Part shown: one piece after another, positions 17,221 through 24,292 of the stretch
Position numbering within the stretch: the stretch's first letter is position 1
How the letters are laid out: each line of letters starts with the position of its first letter
DNA from: Flavobacteriaceae bacterium
Lineage (GTDB): Bacteria > Bacteroidota > Bacteroidia > Flavobacteriales > Flavobacteriaceae
Direction of reading: 5' to 3'
NCBI GenBank assembly: GCA_018669795.1
Contig: JABHSQ010000006.1
Span: forward strand, 62,001-126,000
Length of the DNA: 64,000 bases
Notes under the pieces: generated by a model
Seen by the model: the letters and a program-made list of their open reading frames with translations, nothing else
Told to the model about the DNA's origin: nothing
Databases searched by the model: none
Translations under genes and position numbers: made by a program

Positions 17221-18132
17221 ATGAACAACATTAAAGATACTTTTACCATTCATGATTTTGAAATTTTAACAGGTATCAAAGCTCATACCATTCGCATATG
17301 GGAAAAGAGATATAACTTATTGGCGCCTTCTAGAATAAATAGGAATGTCAGAGTTTACAGCCTTTCTGACCTACGAAAGATATTAAACATTAGTTTATTA
17401 TATAAAAATAATTATAAGATTTCTAAAATTTCTAAATTATCTGATGATCTATTATCTAAAGAAGCAAAAACAGTTGCTTTAATTGATTTTTCTAATAATT
17501 ATGAGATTAACTCTTTAGTTTTATGTATGTACACTTTTGATGAGAACTTATTTCAAAATACCTATTTAAAATTATTAAAAAAAGATTCATTTATTGAGAT
17601 TTTCTCAAACACGTACATTCCTTTGCTTAACCATTTGGGCTTATTATGGCAAACAAACTCTATTAAGCCTGTTCATGAACACTTTATATCTAATCTAATA
17701 TATCAAAAAATAGCTTTAAACATAGCTGCTTTACCCAATATAGAAACAACTAATGAACCTGTAAATATTTTATTTCTTCCTTATGGTGAAATTCATGATT
17801 TAGGTCTATTCTTTTTAAATTATTATTTAAAATTAAAAGGAAAAAGAACAGTATATCTTGGTAAAAGCATTCCTTTTGACAATTTATTTTATGTTAATTC
17901 TCAATTTAAAAATATAACATGGATCAATTACTTTATGGTTGATAAGCCTATAGAAGAGAAAACAGCTTTTTTAAATAACATTGAAAAACTAGTGGCTCAT
18001 AATAAAAACAAATGTATTATGGTGGGTAACGTTTGGGAAGAATTTTCTAAAGTAAATAAAAACAAACAAATTATTTTCAAAACAGGATTAGAACATTTGA
18101 TTCTCAATAAAGAAGAAACTATTAAATCCTAA
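17221..18132 (+). CDS. MerR-type regulator with cobalamin-binding domain (CarH/LitR-like)
   Basis: A 303-residue transcription factor. Residues 8-75 are a MerR winged helix (HTIRIWEKRYNLLAPSR). The middle helical bundle has W143, nine residues, then E153-H154, the W-x9-EH mark of adenosylcobalamin photoreceptors. The Rossmann part has E190-x-H192-x-x-G195, matching the E/D-x-H-x-x-G lower-ligand motif. In Thermus CarH the residue after the Trp is a His that binds cobalt after light exposure; here it is Gln144. It sits between the photolyase operon and the crt operon, whose promoters share a dyad, so it is the likely repressor that is lifted by light. Light or B12 control itself is inferred, not shown. 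Confidence 0.87.
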   Translation: MNNIKDTFTIHDFEILTGIKAHTIRIWEKRYNLLAPSRINRNVRVYSLSDLRKILNISLLYKNNYKISKISKLSDDLLSKEAKTVALIDFSNNYEINSLVLCMYTFDENLFQNTYLKLLKKDSFIEIFSNTYIPLLNHLGLLWQTNSIKPVHEHFISNLIYQKIALNIAALPNIETTNEPVNILFLPYGEIHDLGLFFLNYYLKLKGKRTVYLGKSIPFDNLFYVNSQFKNITWINYFMVDKPIEEKTAFLNNIEKLVAHNKNKCIMVGNVWEEFSKVNKNKQIIFKTGLEHLILNKEETIKS

Positions 18133-18177
18133 ATTATTTATTATTATAAATATAACAATAAATAATATCCGTATTAT

Positions 18178-18260
18178 TGTTTAATATAAATAGATATTAT
18201 ATTATGTTTAATAAAACATAATATCTATTAAACAAAATATGATATTTATTTATATCTTTG
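18178..18260 (+). promoter_or_regulatory. crt operon promoter with dyad operator and extra half-site
   Basis: A -7 element TATCTTTG lies at 18253-18260. Where the -33 TTG would be (about 18230) the sequence is instead part of the dyad TGTTTAATA (18205-18213), 12 bases, TATTAAACA (18226-18234). A third copy, TGTTTAATA, is at 18178-18186. The whole 18178-18237 stretch is also a nested palindrome. A protein bound here would sit on the RNA polymerase -33 contact, as expected for a repressor; this is inferred. The gap 18133-18357 holds nothing else recognisable, apart from a small hairpin (CCCTTAGGA/TTCTTAGGGG) at about 18306-18330 in the leader. Confidence 0.7.
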
Positions 18261-18357
18261 CTGAAATAAATTATAAAAGTTGTTGTTTGTTTTTTATGAT
18301 AAATCCCTTAGGAAGTAATTCTTAGGGGATTATTTGTGATTTAAAAATTAAAGATAA

Positions 18358-19824
18358 ATGAGTAAAAACATCAATATTTTAGGATCTGGATTTTCATCAT
18401 TGTCAGCAGCTTGTTATCTAGCCAAAGCTGGACACGTTGTCTCTATTTTTGAAAAAAATGAGGATTATGGCGGTAGAGCAAGACAATTTAAGGAAGATGG
18501 TTTTACATTTGATATGGGTCCTAGCTGGTATTGGATGCCAGATGTTTTTGAGAAATTTTTTAATGATTTTAATAAAGAAGCCAAAGATTTTTATGAATTA
18601 AAAAAACTAAACCCTGCTTACCATGTATATTTTGGCGTACAAGATTTTATTGCAATTCCAGACTCATTGGAAAAAATTTGTAAAGTTTTTGAAAAAGAAG
18701 AAAAAGGAAGTTCTAAACGACTTGAAAAGTTTATTTCTAAAGCAAAAGAAAATTATAAAATTGCAGTAACAGAAATGCTCTATAAAATGCCTGGTTTAAA
18801 CCCACTAGAGCTTGTTTCAATAGACACAGTTAAAAGAGTCGGATACTTTTTTACAAACATAAAAAAAGAAGTTCACAAAGAGTTTAAAAACCCTAAACTA
18901 AGGTCCATATTAGAGTTTCCTGTATTATTTCTTGGAGCTGAATCCTCAAATACACCAGCTTTTTATAATTTTATGAACTATGCAGATTTTGGACTTGGTA
19001 CATGGCAGCCCACAAATGGCTTTTATGATGTTGTAAGCGCTATGATAAGTATCGCTAAGTCACTCGGAGTTAATTTTCATAATAATTCAAATGTTACTAA
19101 AATAATTACTGACAATAATATAGCAACTGGAATAGAAATTAATAATAAAATAATAAGTTCGGATATAGTATTATCTGGAGCAGATTATAACCACACAGAA
19201 AAATTACTACCTAAGTCTTTGAGACAATATTCAGAAAAATATTGGTCAACTAAGGTATTAGCTCCATCTTCGTTACTCTTTTATTTGGGTTTTGATAAAA
19301 AACTAAAAAATATTGCTCATCATAACTTATTTTTTGATACTGATTTTGATTTGCACTCTAAAGAAATATATAAAGACCCCAAGTGGCCTTCTAATCCCTT
19401 ATTTTATGCAAATTTTACTTCAATTACTAATAAACACACAGCTCCTGAAGGATGCGAAAATGGGTTTATTTTAATTCCATTATCACCTGGTTTAGAAGAT
19501 ACAGAACTACTGAGAGAGAAATATTTTAATATTGTTTTAGATAGACTAGAATTAATTACAGAACAAGAAATCAAAAAAAATATTATATGTAAAAAATCTT
19601 TTTGTGTAAGCGATTTTATCAAAGATTATAATTCATATAAAGGAAATGCTTATGGATTAGCTAATACACTTATGCAAACATCATTTCTTAGACCAAAATT
19701 AAAAAGTAAATTAGTAAAAAATTTGTATTTTACGGGGCAGTTAACAGTTCCTGGTCCAGGAGTTCCTCCAGCAATAGTTTCTGGGAAACTTGTAGCAGAG
19801 TTAATATTAAAACAGTTAAAATAA
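18358..19824 (+). CDS. crtI: Phytoene desaturase (CrtI-type carotenoid oxidoreductase)
   Basis: A 488-residue FAD enzyme. The dinucleotide-binding start NINILGSGFSSLSAACYLAK is followed by EKNEDYGGRARQF and FTFDMGPSWYWMP. The C-terminal bacterial phytoene desaturase signature is seen as YFTGQLTVPGPGVPPAIVSG. It desaturates phytoene stepwise to lycopene at the membrane. It is the first gene of the crt operon, and its stop overlaps the crtB ATG by one base. The gene follows a promoter with the dyad operator shared with the photolyase operon. In place of the more usual G-x-G-x-x-G the loop is G-S-G-F-S-S, which is common in flavobacterial CrtI. Confidence 0.95.
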   Translation: MSKNINILGSGFSSLSAACYLAKAGHVVSIFEKNEDYGGRARQFKEDGFTFDMGPSWYWMPDVFEKFFNDFNKEAKDFYELKKLNPAYHVYFGVQDFIAIPDSLEKICKVFEKEEKGSSKRLEKFISKAKENYKIAVTEMLYKMPGLNPLELVSIDTVKRVGYFFTNIKKEVHKEFKNPKLRSILEFPVLFLGAESSNTPAFYNFMNYADFGLGTWQPTNGFYDVVSAMISIAKSLGVNFHNNSNVTKIITDNNIATGIEINNKIISSDIVLSGADYNHTEKLLPKSLRQYSEKYWSTKVLAPSSLLFYLGFDKKLKNIAHHNLFFDTDFDLHSKEIYKDPKWPSNPLFYANFTSITNKHTAPEGCENGFILIPLSPGLEDTELLREKYFNIVLDRLELITEQEIKKNIICKKSFCVSDFIKDYNSYKGNAYGLANTLMQTSFLRPKLKSKLVKNLYFTGQLTVPGPGVPPAIVSGKLVAELILKQLK

Positions 19825-20663
19825 TGAAAGAACTTTTCGATAGTATTTCTAATGAAAGCGCTACATTAATTACCAAAAAATACAGTACTTCGTTTTCAAT
19901 TGCGGTTCGCCTATTAGCTCCAGATATTCGTCAAGCTATTTATAATATTTATGGATTTGTAAGAGTAGCTGACGAAATAGTTGATAGTTTTGAAGGATAT
20001 CCTAAGGAAGAGTTGCTTAATCGATTTGAAGGAGAGTATCAATATGCTATTGAAACAGGAATTAGCACAAATCCTGTTATAAATGCATTTCAAAAAACAG
20101 TTAAAGAATATAATATTGAGGCAAAATTGGTTGAATCTTTTCTTAAAAGTATGAGAGCAGATTTAAACAAACAAGTATATGAAAATCAAGAAGAAATTGA
20201 TGAATATATTTATGGTTCTGCTGATGTTGTAGGTCTTATGTGCTTAAAAGTTTTTGTAAACGGAGACACTAAAGAATATGACCGATTAAAAGACGCTGCA
20301 ATTAGTCTTGGTTCTGCGTTTCAAAAGGTGAACTTCCTAAGAGATTTAAAACAAGATTACGCTCATTTAAATCGAACCTATTTTCCAAACATAAATCCCG
20401 AAAATCTTACCACAGAAGATAAAAACAAGATTGTTCAAGAAATCAAAGAGGATTTCAACGCTGCTTACATTGGAATTAAAGAACTACCAAAAGAAGCTAG
20501 GTTTGGAGTATATGTAGCCTATAAGTATTATTTACAACTATTAAAAAAGGTTGACAAAACTCCGGCTGAGGTTTTGATGGATAAAAGGATTAGAGTTTCA
20601 AATTTATTGAAAACATATCTCCTTTTTCAATCGTATATTAGCTATAAAATTAAGATTACATAA
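19824..20663 (+). CDS. crtB: Phytoene synthase
   Basis: A 279-residue trans-isoprenyl diphosphate synthase of the squalene/phytoene type. It joins two geranylgeranyl diphosphates to phytoene. Both Asp-rich magnesium sites are there: VRVADEIVDSFEGY in the first and KVNFLRDLKQDYAHLNRTYF in the second. The start YSTSFSIAVRLL is typical. The ATG overlaps the crtI stop and the TAA overlaps the next ATG, so the three genes are translationally coupled. A geranylgeranyl diphosphate synthase is not in this cluster and must be encoded elsewhere. Confidence 0.95.
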   Translation: MKELFDSISNESATLITKKYSTSFSIAVRLLAPDIRQAIYNIYGFVRVADEIVDSFEGYPKEELLNRFEGEYQYAIETGISTNPVINAFQKTVKEYNIEAKLVESFLKSMRADLNKQVYENQEEIDEYIYGSADVVGLMCLKVFVNGDTKEYDRLKDAAISLGSAFQKVNFLRDLKQDYAHLNRTYFPNINPENLTTEDKNKIVQEIKEDFNAAYIGIKELPKEARFGVYVAYKYYLQLLKKVDKTPAEVLMDKRIRVSNLLKTYLLFQSYISYKIKIT

Positions 20664-21100
20664 TGATGAGCTTGCTGTTTTTAACTATGAGTTTAATTCT
20701 TTCACCTACTATAATAAAAGAAGTAGTTGAGGAGTTTCATGCTTTAAAAACAAAAGAATCTGAAGTGGTATTTATTAAAAAATACACTTTAAATTCGCAA
20801 TCTTCTATTTTAGGATATGTGTGCGCCATTGAAATGAAACAAGCACAGTACAGCTACAACCCTATCTCAAAAATTAAAATTTTTAAACAAACTAAAGAAA
20901 AGTTAGACTTGCTCATTCAATTAAACCCTTCAAACGTGCATCTTAGGTACGTGCGTCTCCTTCTGCAAGAGACATCGCCTGCCATTTTAGGATACGATAT
21001 TAATATAGAAGAAGACAAAATATTTCTAAGTAAAATCTTAGATATTTCAGATGATTCAGATTATTTAGATTTATACATATACAAAAATACTTCCTTATGA
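20663..21100 (+). CDS. Unknown small protein of the carotenoid operon
   Basis: A 145-residue protein I cannot assign to a named family. The first 18 residues are hydrophobic (SLLFLTMSLILSP), like a signal peptide or single anchor. The body is helical, with a stretch resembling one TPR-like pair (KLDLLIQLNPSNVHLRYVRL), and ends with an acidic segment. It overlaps crtB by one base (TAATG) and crtZ by four (ATGA), so its output is tied to theirs. My recollection is that similar ORFs occur between crtB and crtZ in other flavobacteria, which would argue for a real role such as membrane assembly of the enzymes or pigment delivery. This is inference. Confidence 0.75.
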   Translation: MMSLLFLTMSLILSPTIIKEVVEEFHALKTKESEVVFIKKYTLNSQSSILGYVCAIEMKQAQYSYNPISKIKIFKQTKEKLDLLIQLNPSNVHLRYVRLLLQETSPAILGYDINIEEDKIFLSKILDISDDSDYLDLYIYKNTSL

Positions 21101-21561
21101 TGATAGCCTTATACATTATAATCACACTAGTTACTTATCTCTTTATGGAAGTTGCTACCTGGTTTATTCATAAATATGTCATGCATGGATTTCTATGGTA
21201 TCTGCATGCAGATCATCACCAACCTAAGTATCAAAATGTTTTTGAGAAAAACGACGCTTTTTTTGTCATAGGAGCTATCCCAAGTATTGCCTTGTTCTAT
21301 TTTGGAGTAAATCCTGAGTTGAATTATAAGTTTTTTATTGGGCTTGGAGTTCTAGGCTACGGTATTACCTATTTTATGATTCACGATGTATTGATTCACC
21401 AAAGGTTTAAATGGTTTAAACATACCAAAAGTGACTACCTATTGGGATTGAGGAAAGCACACAAAATTCATCACAAGCATTTAAAAAAAGAAGATGGAGA
21501 ATGTTTTGGGATGCTTAATGTCCCAAAAAAATATTTTAAAAAACCCATTAAAAAATTATGA
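21097..21561 (+). CDS. crtZ: Beta-carotene 3-hydroxylase
   Basis: A 154-residue membrane di-iron hydroxylase that adds 3-OH groups to beta-carotene to give zeaxanthin. The histidine clusters of the fatty acid hydroxylase family are intact: HKYVMHG, LHADHH, HDVLIHQRF and HKIHHKH. Several hydrophobic helices surround them. The start overlaps the previous gene by four bases and the stop overlaps the next ATG (ATGA). With no ketolase gene (crtW) here, zeaxanthin is the expected main pigment. Confidence 0.93.
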   Translation: MMIALYIIITLVTYLFMEVATWFIHKYVMHGFLWYLHADHHQPKYQNVFEKNDAFFVIGAIPSIALFYFGVNPELNYKFFIGLGVLGYGITYFMIHDVLIHQRFKWFKHTKSDYLLGLRKAHKIHHKHLKKEDGECFGMLNVPKKYFKKPIKKL

Positions 21562-22256
21562 CAGGATTATACCTATACCTTCTTTTAGGTTCTGTTTTAG
21601 TTCCATTATTGTATTCAATTTTTGTTCTTGATATTATTAAATATTGGAAACAGTTTTCTTTTTCTACCATAATCATTGCTATTGTTTTTTTAATTTGGGA
21701 TTATTTTTTTACTAAAGCAGGGATATGGGGCTTTAATGACAATTATTGCTTGGGGCTTAAAATTTTTAAAATGCCTATTGAAGAATGGCTCTTTTTTTTA
21801 ATTATCCCCTTTTGCAGCTTATTTATTCATTATGCTTTTTTGTACTTACTCCCATCTTATCAACTAAAGAAAAGAACAACGACTTACATAACAATTGTAT
21901 TAATTATAACAAGTATTTCACTTGTTTTGATCAATTTTTCAAAAAGCTATACAGTTGCAAGTTTTATGGTATTAATAGTTGTTTTACTAATAGGTTTGAT
22001 CTACAATAACGCACTATTACAACATTTTTATATTACATTTTTAGTCATTTTAATTCCCTTTTTAATTGTAAATGGAATATTGACCGGAAGCGTCACTGGA
22101 ATTGAATCTCCAGTAGTTTGGTATAATAATTCAGAAAACCTAGGTATTAGAATTCATACTATCCCAATAGAAGATGTTGCTTATTGTTTTTCTTTATTAT
22201 TTGGGAACTTAATGATTTTTGAAAATCTTAAGAATAAGCAAATAAATAATATATAG
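21558..22256 (+). CDS. Lycopene cyclase, fused two-domain (CrtYc/CrtYd) type
   Basis: A 232-residue protein with about seven membrane helices, formed from two copies of the lycopene cyclase domain. The repeated signature is PIEEWLFF in the first half and PIEDVAYCF in the second, each following an aromatic helix. This resembles the heterodimeric actinobacterial CrtYc plus CrtYd and the fungal fused cyclases. It turns lycopene into beta-carotene, the substrate of the preceding hydroxylase. It overlaps crtZ by four bases. The call fits the pathway gap well, since no other cyclase is present. Confidence 0.9.
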   Translation: MTGLYLYLLLGSVLVPLLYSIFVLDIIKYWKQFSFSTIIIAIVFLIWDYFFTKAGIWGFNDNYCLGLKIFKMPIEEWLFFLIIPFCSLFIHYAFLYLLPSYQLKKRTTTYITIVLIITSISLVLINFSKSYTVASFMVLIVVLLIGLIYNNALLQHFYITFLVILIPFLIVNGILTGSVTGIESPVVWYNNSENLGIRIHTIPIEDVAYCFSLLFGNLMIFENLKNKQINNI

Positions 22257-22261
22257 CTACT

Positions 22262-22747
22262 ATGGCATTATCTTTTAAAAGACACTCAAACATATACACT
22301 TTAGAATCTGTTGTCGAAATGCCAATATCTGTTTCAAAAGCTTGGGTATTTTTTAGTTCACCAGCAAATTTAGCTAAAATAACCCCACCAGAAATGGATT
22401 TTTTAATTACATCTGGGAAACCAAAACCAGTATATACTGGTCAAATCATAAGTTATAAAGTAAGCATAATTAAAGGCATTCGAATTAATTGGGTCTCGGA
22501 AATTACTTGTGTCGATTTTGAAAAATATTTTGTAGATGAACAAAGGTTTGGTCCATATAAAATGTGGCATCATGAACATATATTTGAAAAAATAGATGAT
22601 AATAATTGTAAGATAATTGACAAGGTAAGTTATAAATTACCTTTTGGTATAATTGGAAGATGGAGTCATAATTTACTTATAAAAAAGCAACTACAAACGA
22701 TATTTGATTATCGAACAAAAATAATCAAAAAACTTTTTTTAATGTAA
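22262..22747 (+). CDS. SRPBCC-fold ligand-binding protein
   Basis: A 161-residue START/Bet v1-like protein. The family pattern is seen in ISVSKAWVFFSSPANLAKITPPEMDF near the start, GIRINWVSEI in the middle and FGPYKMWHHEHIFE toward the end. Such folds form a pocket for hydrophobic ligands. It starts 5 bases after the cyclase gene and is the last member of the crt operon, so carrying or protecting a carotenoid or its precursor is plausible, but no ligand can be named from sequence. No catalytic residues are apparent. The stop is followed by the tRNA-fragment site and a terminator. Confidence 0.8.
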   Translation: MALSFKRHSNIYTLESVVEMPISVSKAWVFFSSPANLAKITPPEMDFLITSGKPKPVYTGQIISYKVSIIKGIRINWVSEITCVDFEKYFVDEQRFGPYKMWHHEHIFEKIDDNNCKIIDKVSYKLPFGIIGRWSHNLLIKKQLQTIFDYRTKIIKKLFLM

Positions 22748-22792
22748 TTCAGTATTCTAAGGTTAATAAACAAGAGTTAAAAAAAACTTAAT

Positions 22793-22805
22793 CTAGTGGG
22801 CCAAC
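22793..22805 (+). repeat. 13-base copy of the tRNA-Gln 3' end (putative attachment-site remnant)
   Basis: CTAGTGGGCCAAC is identical to 12462-12474, the T-stem and acceptor end of tRNA-Gln. The flanks differ on both sides. It is 10,331 bases from the tRNA and ends directly at a hairpin terminator, as if that hairpin once belonged to the tRNA. G/C-rich words of this length are rare here, so chance is an unlikely explanation. Confidence 0.6.
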
Positions 22806-22842
22806 AAAAATTCAAATTCAATTTTGAATTGGAATTTTTAAG
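22806..22842. terminator. Hairpin terminator between the crt operon and the stress-protein gene
   Basis: AAAAATTC pairs with GGAATTTTT around an inner AATTCAA/TTGAATT hairpin. T runs on both sides allow it to work in both directions, which suits the convergent genes here. Confidence 0.6.
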
Positions 22843-23658
22843 TTAAATCTTAAAAGTCATTACTGGCATGTTTGCGTGATTGACTAAGTCTTCACTAACA
22901 CTGCCGTTAAAAAAGTGGGAAATTCCTTTTCTGCCATGAGTGCCCATTCCTATTAGATTTGCATTGGTTTCGCTTGCAAAATTTAAAATCCCTTTCTCTA
23001 TAGAAGTGTCGTTATATATATGAATATTAATATTTTCTTCATTTTGGTCTTTCACAAAATCTTTTATTCTTTCGTTAATTTCCTGTGTTGTTTTAAATTC
23101 ACTTGGTGTATTAACATAAAGCAGATTTAAAGATGAATTGCTCATTTCTGCAAATTTTTGCGCTTCTTTAAATGGGGCTTTACATTCCTCAGAGAAATCG
23201 GTAGCATATACAAAATTATCAGTTTTAAAATCTAGATGTTCATTTTTAATTACCAATACAGGTATTTTAGAAGTTCGCACTACTTTTTCAGTATTACTAC
23301 CTATAAACATTTCCATAAACCCATTAATTCCATGAGATCCCATAATAATAAGATCAATATTCTTTTCTTTTACAACTTCACTTACGTCATTATAGATTTC
23401 ACCGTGACCAATAATTGCCTCATGAATAAGTAAGTCTTCTAAGTAGGGTTTTTTTAACAATTCTTCAAAATGTTTTTCGGCAAGTTTTATAAAAAATAAT
23501 GATTCTGGCATGGCTCCAGTACTTTCTGAATTTGATGGTAGTTCAATAGAGTTTAATACATATATTTCACTTCCATTTTTTTTAGCCATTTGAGCAGCTA
23601 CTTTTAAAGCGTTTTCTGCTTGTTTGGAAAAATCAGTAGGTACTAATATACGTTTCAT
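22843..23658 (-). CDS. Tandem universal stress protein
   Basis: A 271-residue cytoplasmic protein made of two UspA domains. The first opens with RILVPTDFSKQAENALK and ends with the ATP-binding type loop GSHGINGFMEMFIGSNTEKV. The second has YATDFSEECKAPFKEA and GTHGRKGISHFFNGSVSEDL. Both G-x2-G-x9-G-S/T loops are kept, so nucleotide binding is likely. Members respond to starvation, oxygen limitation or other stress. Read leftward, a -7 element TATTTTTG lies at 23700-23707, about 42 bases before the start. It is divergent from rimP, and lies just outside the proposed photoprotection block. Confidence 0.92.
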   Translation of the reverse strand: MKRILVPTDFSKQAENALKVAAQMAKKNGSEIYVLNSIELPSNSESTGAMPESLFFIKLAEKHFEELLKKPYLEDLLIHEAIIGHGEIYNDVSEVVKEKNIDLIIMGSHGINGFMEMFIGSNTEKVVRTSKIPVLVIKNEHLDFKTDNFVYATDFSEECKAPFKEAQKFAEMSNSSLNLLYVNTPSEFKTTQEINERIKDFVKDQNEENINIHIYNDTSIEKGILNFASETNANLIGMGTHGRKGISHFFNGSVSEDLVNHANMPVMTFKI

Positions 23659-23748
23659 ATGGCGTTTGTTTATTTTTAATATATAAAAACTTTAAGTTAC
23701 AAAAATAATTCGGAAGAATAAAGGTTTTTTTAAAAGTTAAAAAAACAC

Positions 23749-23807
23749 TATATTTGCACCGAATTTGATACGAAACTAGCTGAGGGGACCAAAAGTCCCC
23801 TCTTTTT
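23749..23807 (+). promoter_or_regulatory. rimP-nusA-infB leader with terminator-like hairpin
   Basis: TATATTTG at 23749-23756 fits a -7 element. Within the transcript that would start soon after, GAGGGGAC (23782-23789) and GTCCCCTC (23795-23802) form a perfect 8-bp stem with loop CAAAA, followed by TTTTT (23803-23807). The rimP ATG is 13 bases further. This is the layout of an attenuator. Since the operon encodes NusA, a termination factor, self-control is an attractive idea, but the stem could also just protect the mRNA or end a short RNA. Confidence 0.6.
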
Positions 23808-23820
23808 ATAGTTAAAATTG

Positions 23821-24285
23821 ATGAAGGAAAAAGTAAAAAACCTACTAGACCAGGCCTTATTGGATAATGAATCATTATTTTTAATTGATTTTAAAATTTC
23901 AGAAGGAAATCAAATAAAAGTAATAATTGATGGTGATCAAGGGGTAACCGTAAATGATTGTATCGTTGTAAGCAGAGCTATAGAGCACAATATTGATAGA
24001 GAAGAAAATGATTTTTCGTTAGATGTTGCCTCAGCAGGTATCTCAGAGCCACTTTCGATACCTCGTCAATATAAAAAAAATATTGGGCGTACTTTAAAAG
24101 TAAAAACCCAAAATAATGATGTTTTAGAAGGGAAGCTTGTAAAAGTAAATGATACCGAAATAGAGCTTAATTGGAAAGCTCGCGAACCTAAGCCTATTGG
24201 CAAAGGAAAAGTTACCGTTCAAAAAGAAGCGGTTTTAGAATATAAAAATATTGTTGAAGCAACAGTGGTGATAACATTTAAATAG
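23821..24285 (+). CDS. rimP: Ribosome maturation factor RimP
   Basis: A 154-residue protein needed for 30S subunit maturation. The family pattern is seen as VIIDGDQGVTVNDCIVVSRA, then DFSLDVASAGISEPLSIPRQ and the C-terminal SH3-like part with GKLVKVNDTEIELNW. I start it at the ATG of MKEKVKN; an in-frame TTG one codon earlier is less likely. It is followed 7 bases later by nusA and then infB, the usual bacterial operon joining ribosome assembly, transcription elongation and translation initiation. Confidence 0.95.
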   Translation: MKEKVKNLLDQALLDNESLFLIDFKISEGNQIKVIIDGDQGVTVNDCIVVSRAIEHNIDREENDFSLDVASAGISEPLSIPRQYKKNIGRTLKVKTQNNDVLEGKLVKVNDTEIELNWKAREPKPIGKGKVTVQKEAVLEYKNIVEATVVITFK

Positions 24286-24292
24286 TAAGGAT

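Noticed and set aside
12401-22805. Active prophage or integrative element
   Set aside because: No integrase, excisionase, replication or phage genes are present; at most a fixed remnant bounded by a tRNA copy.
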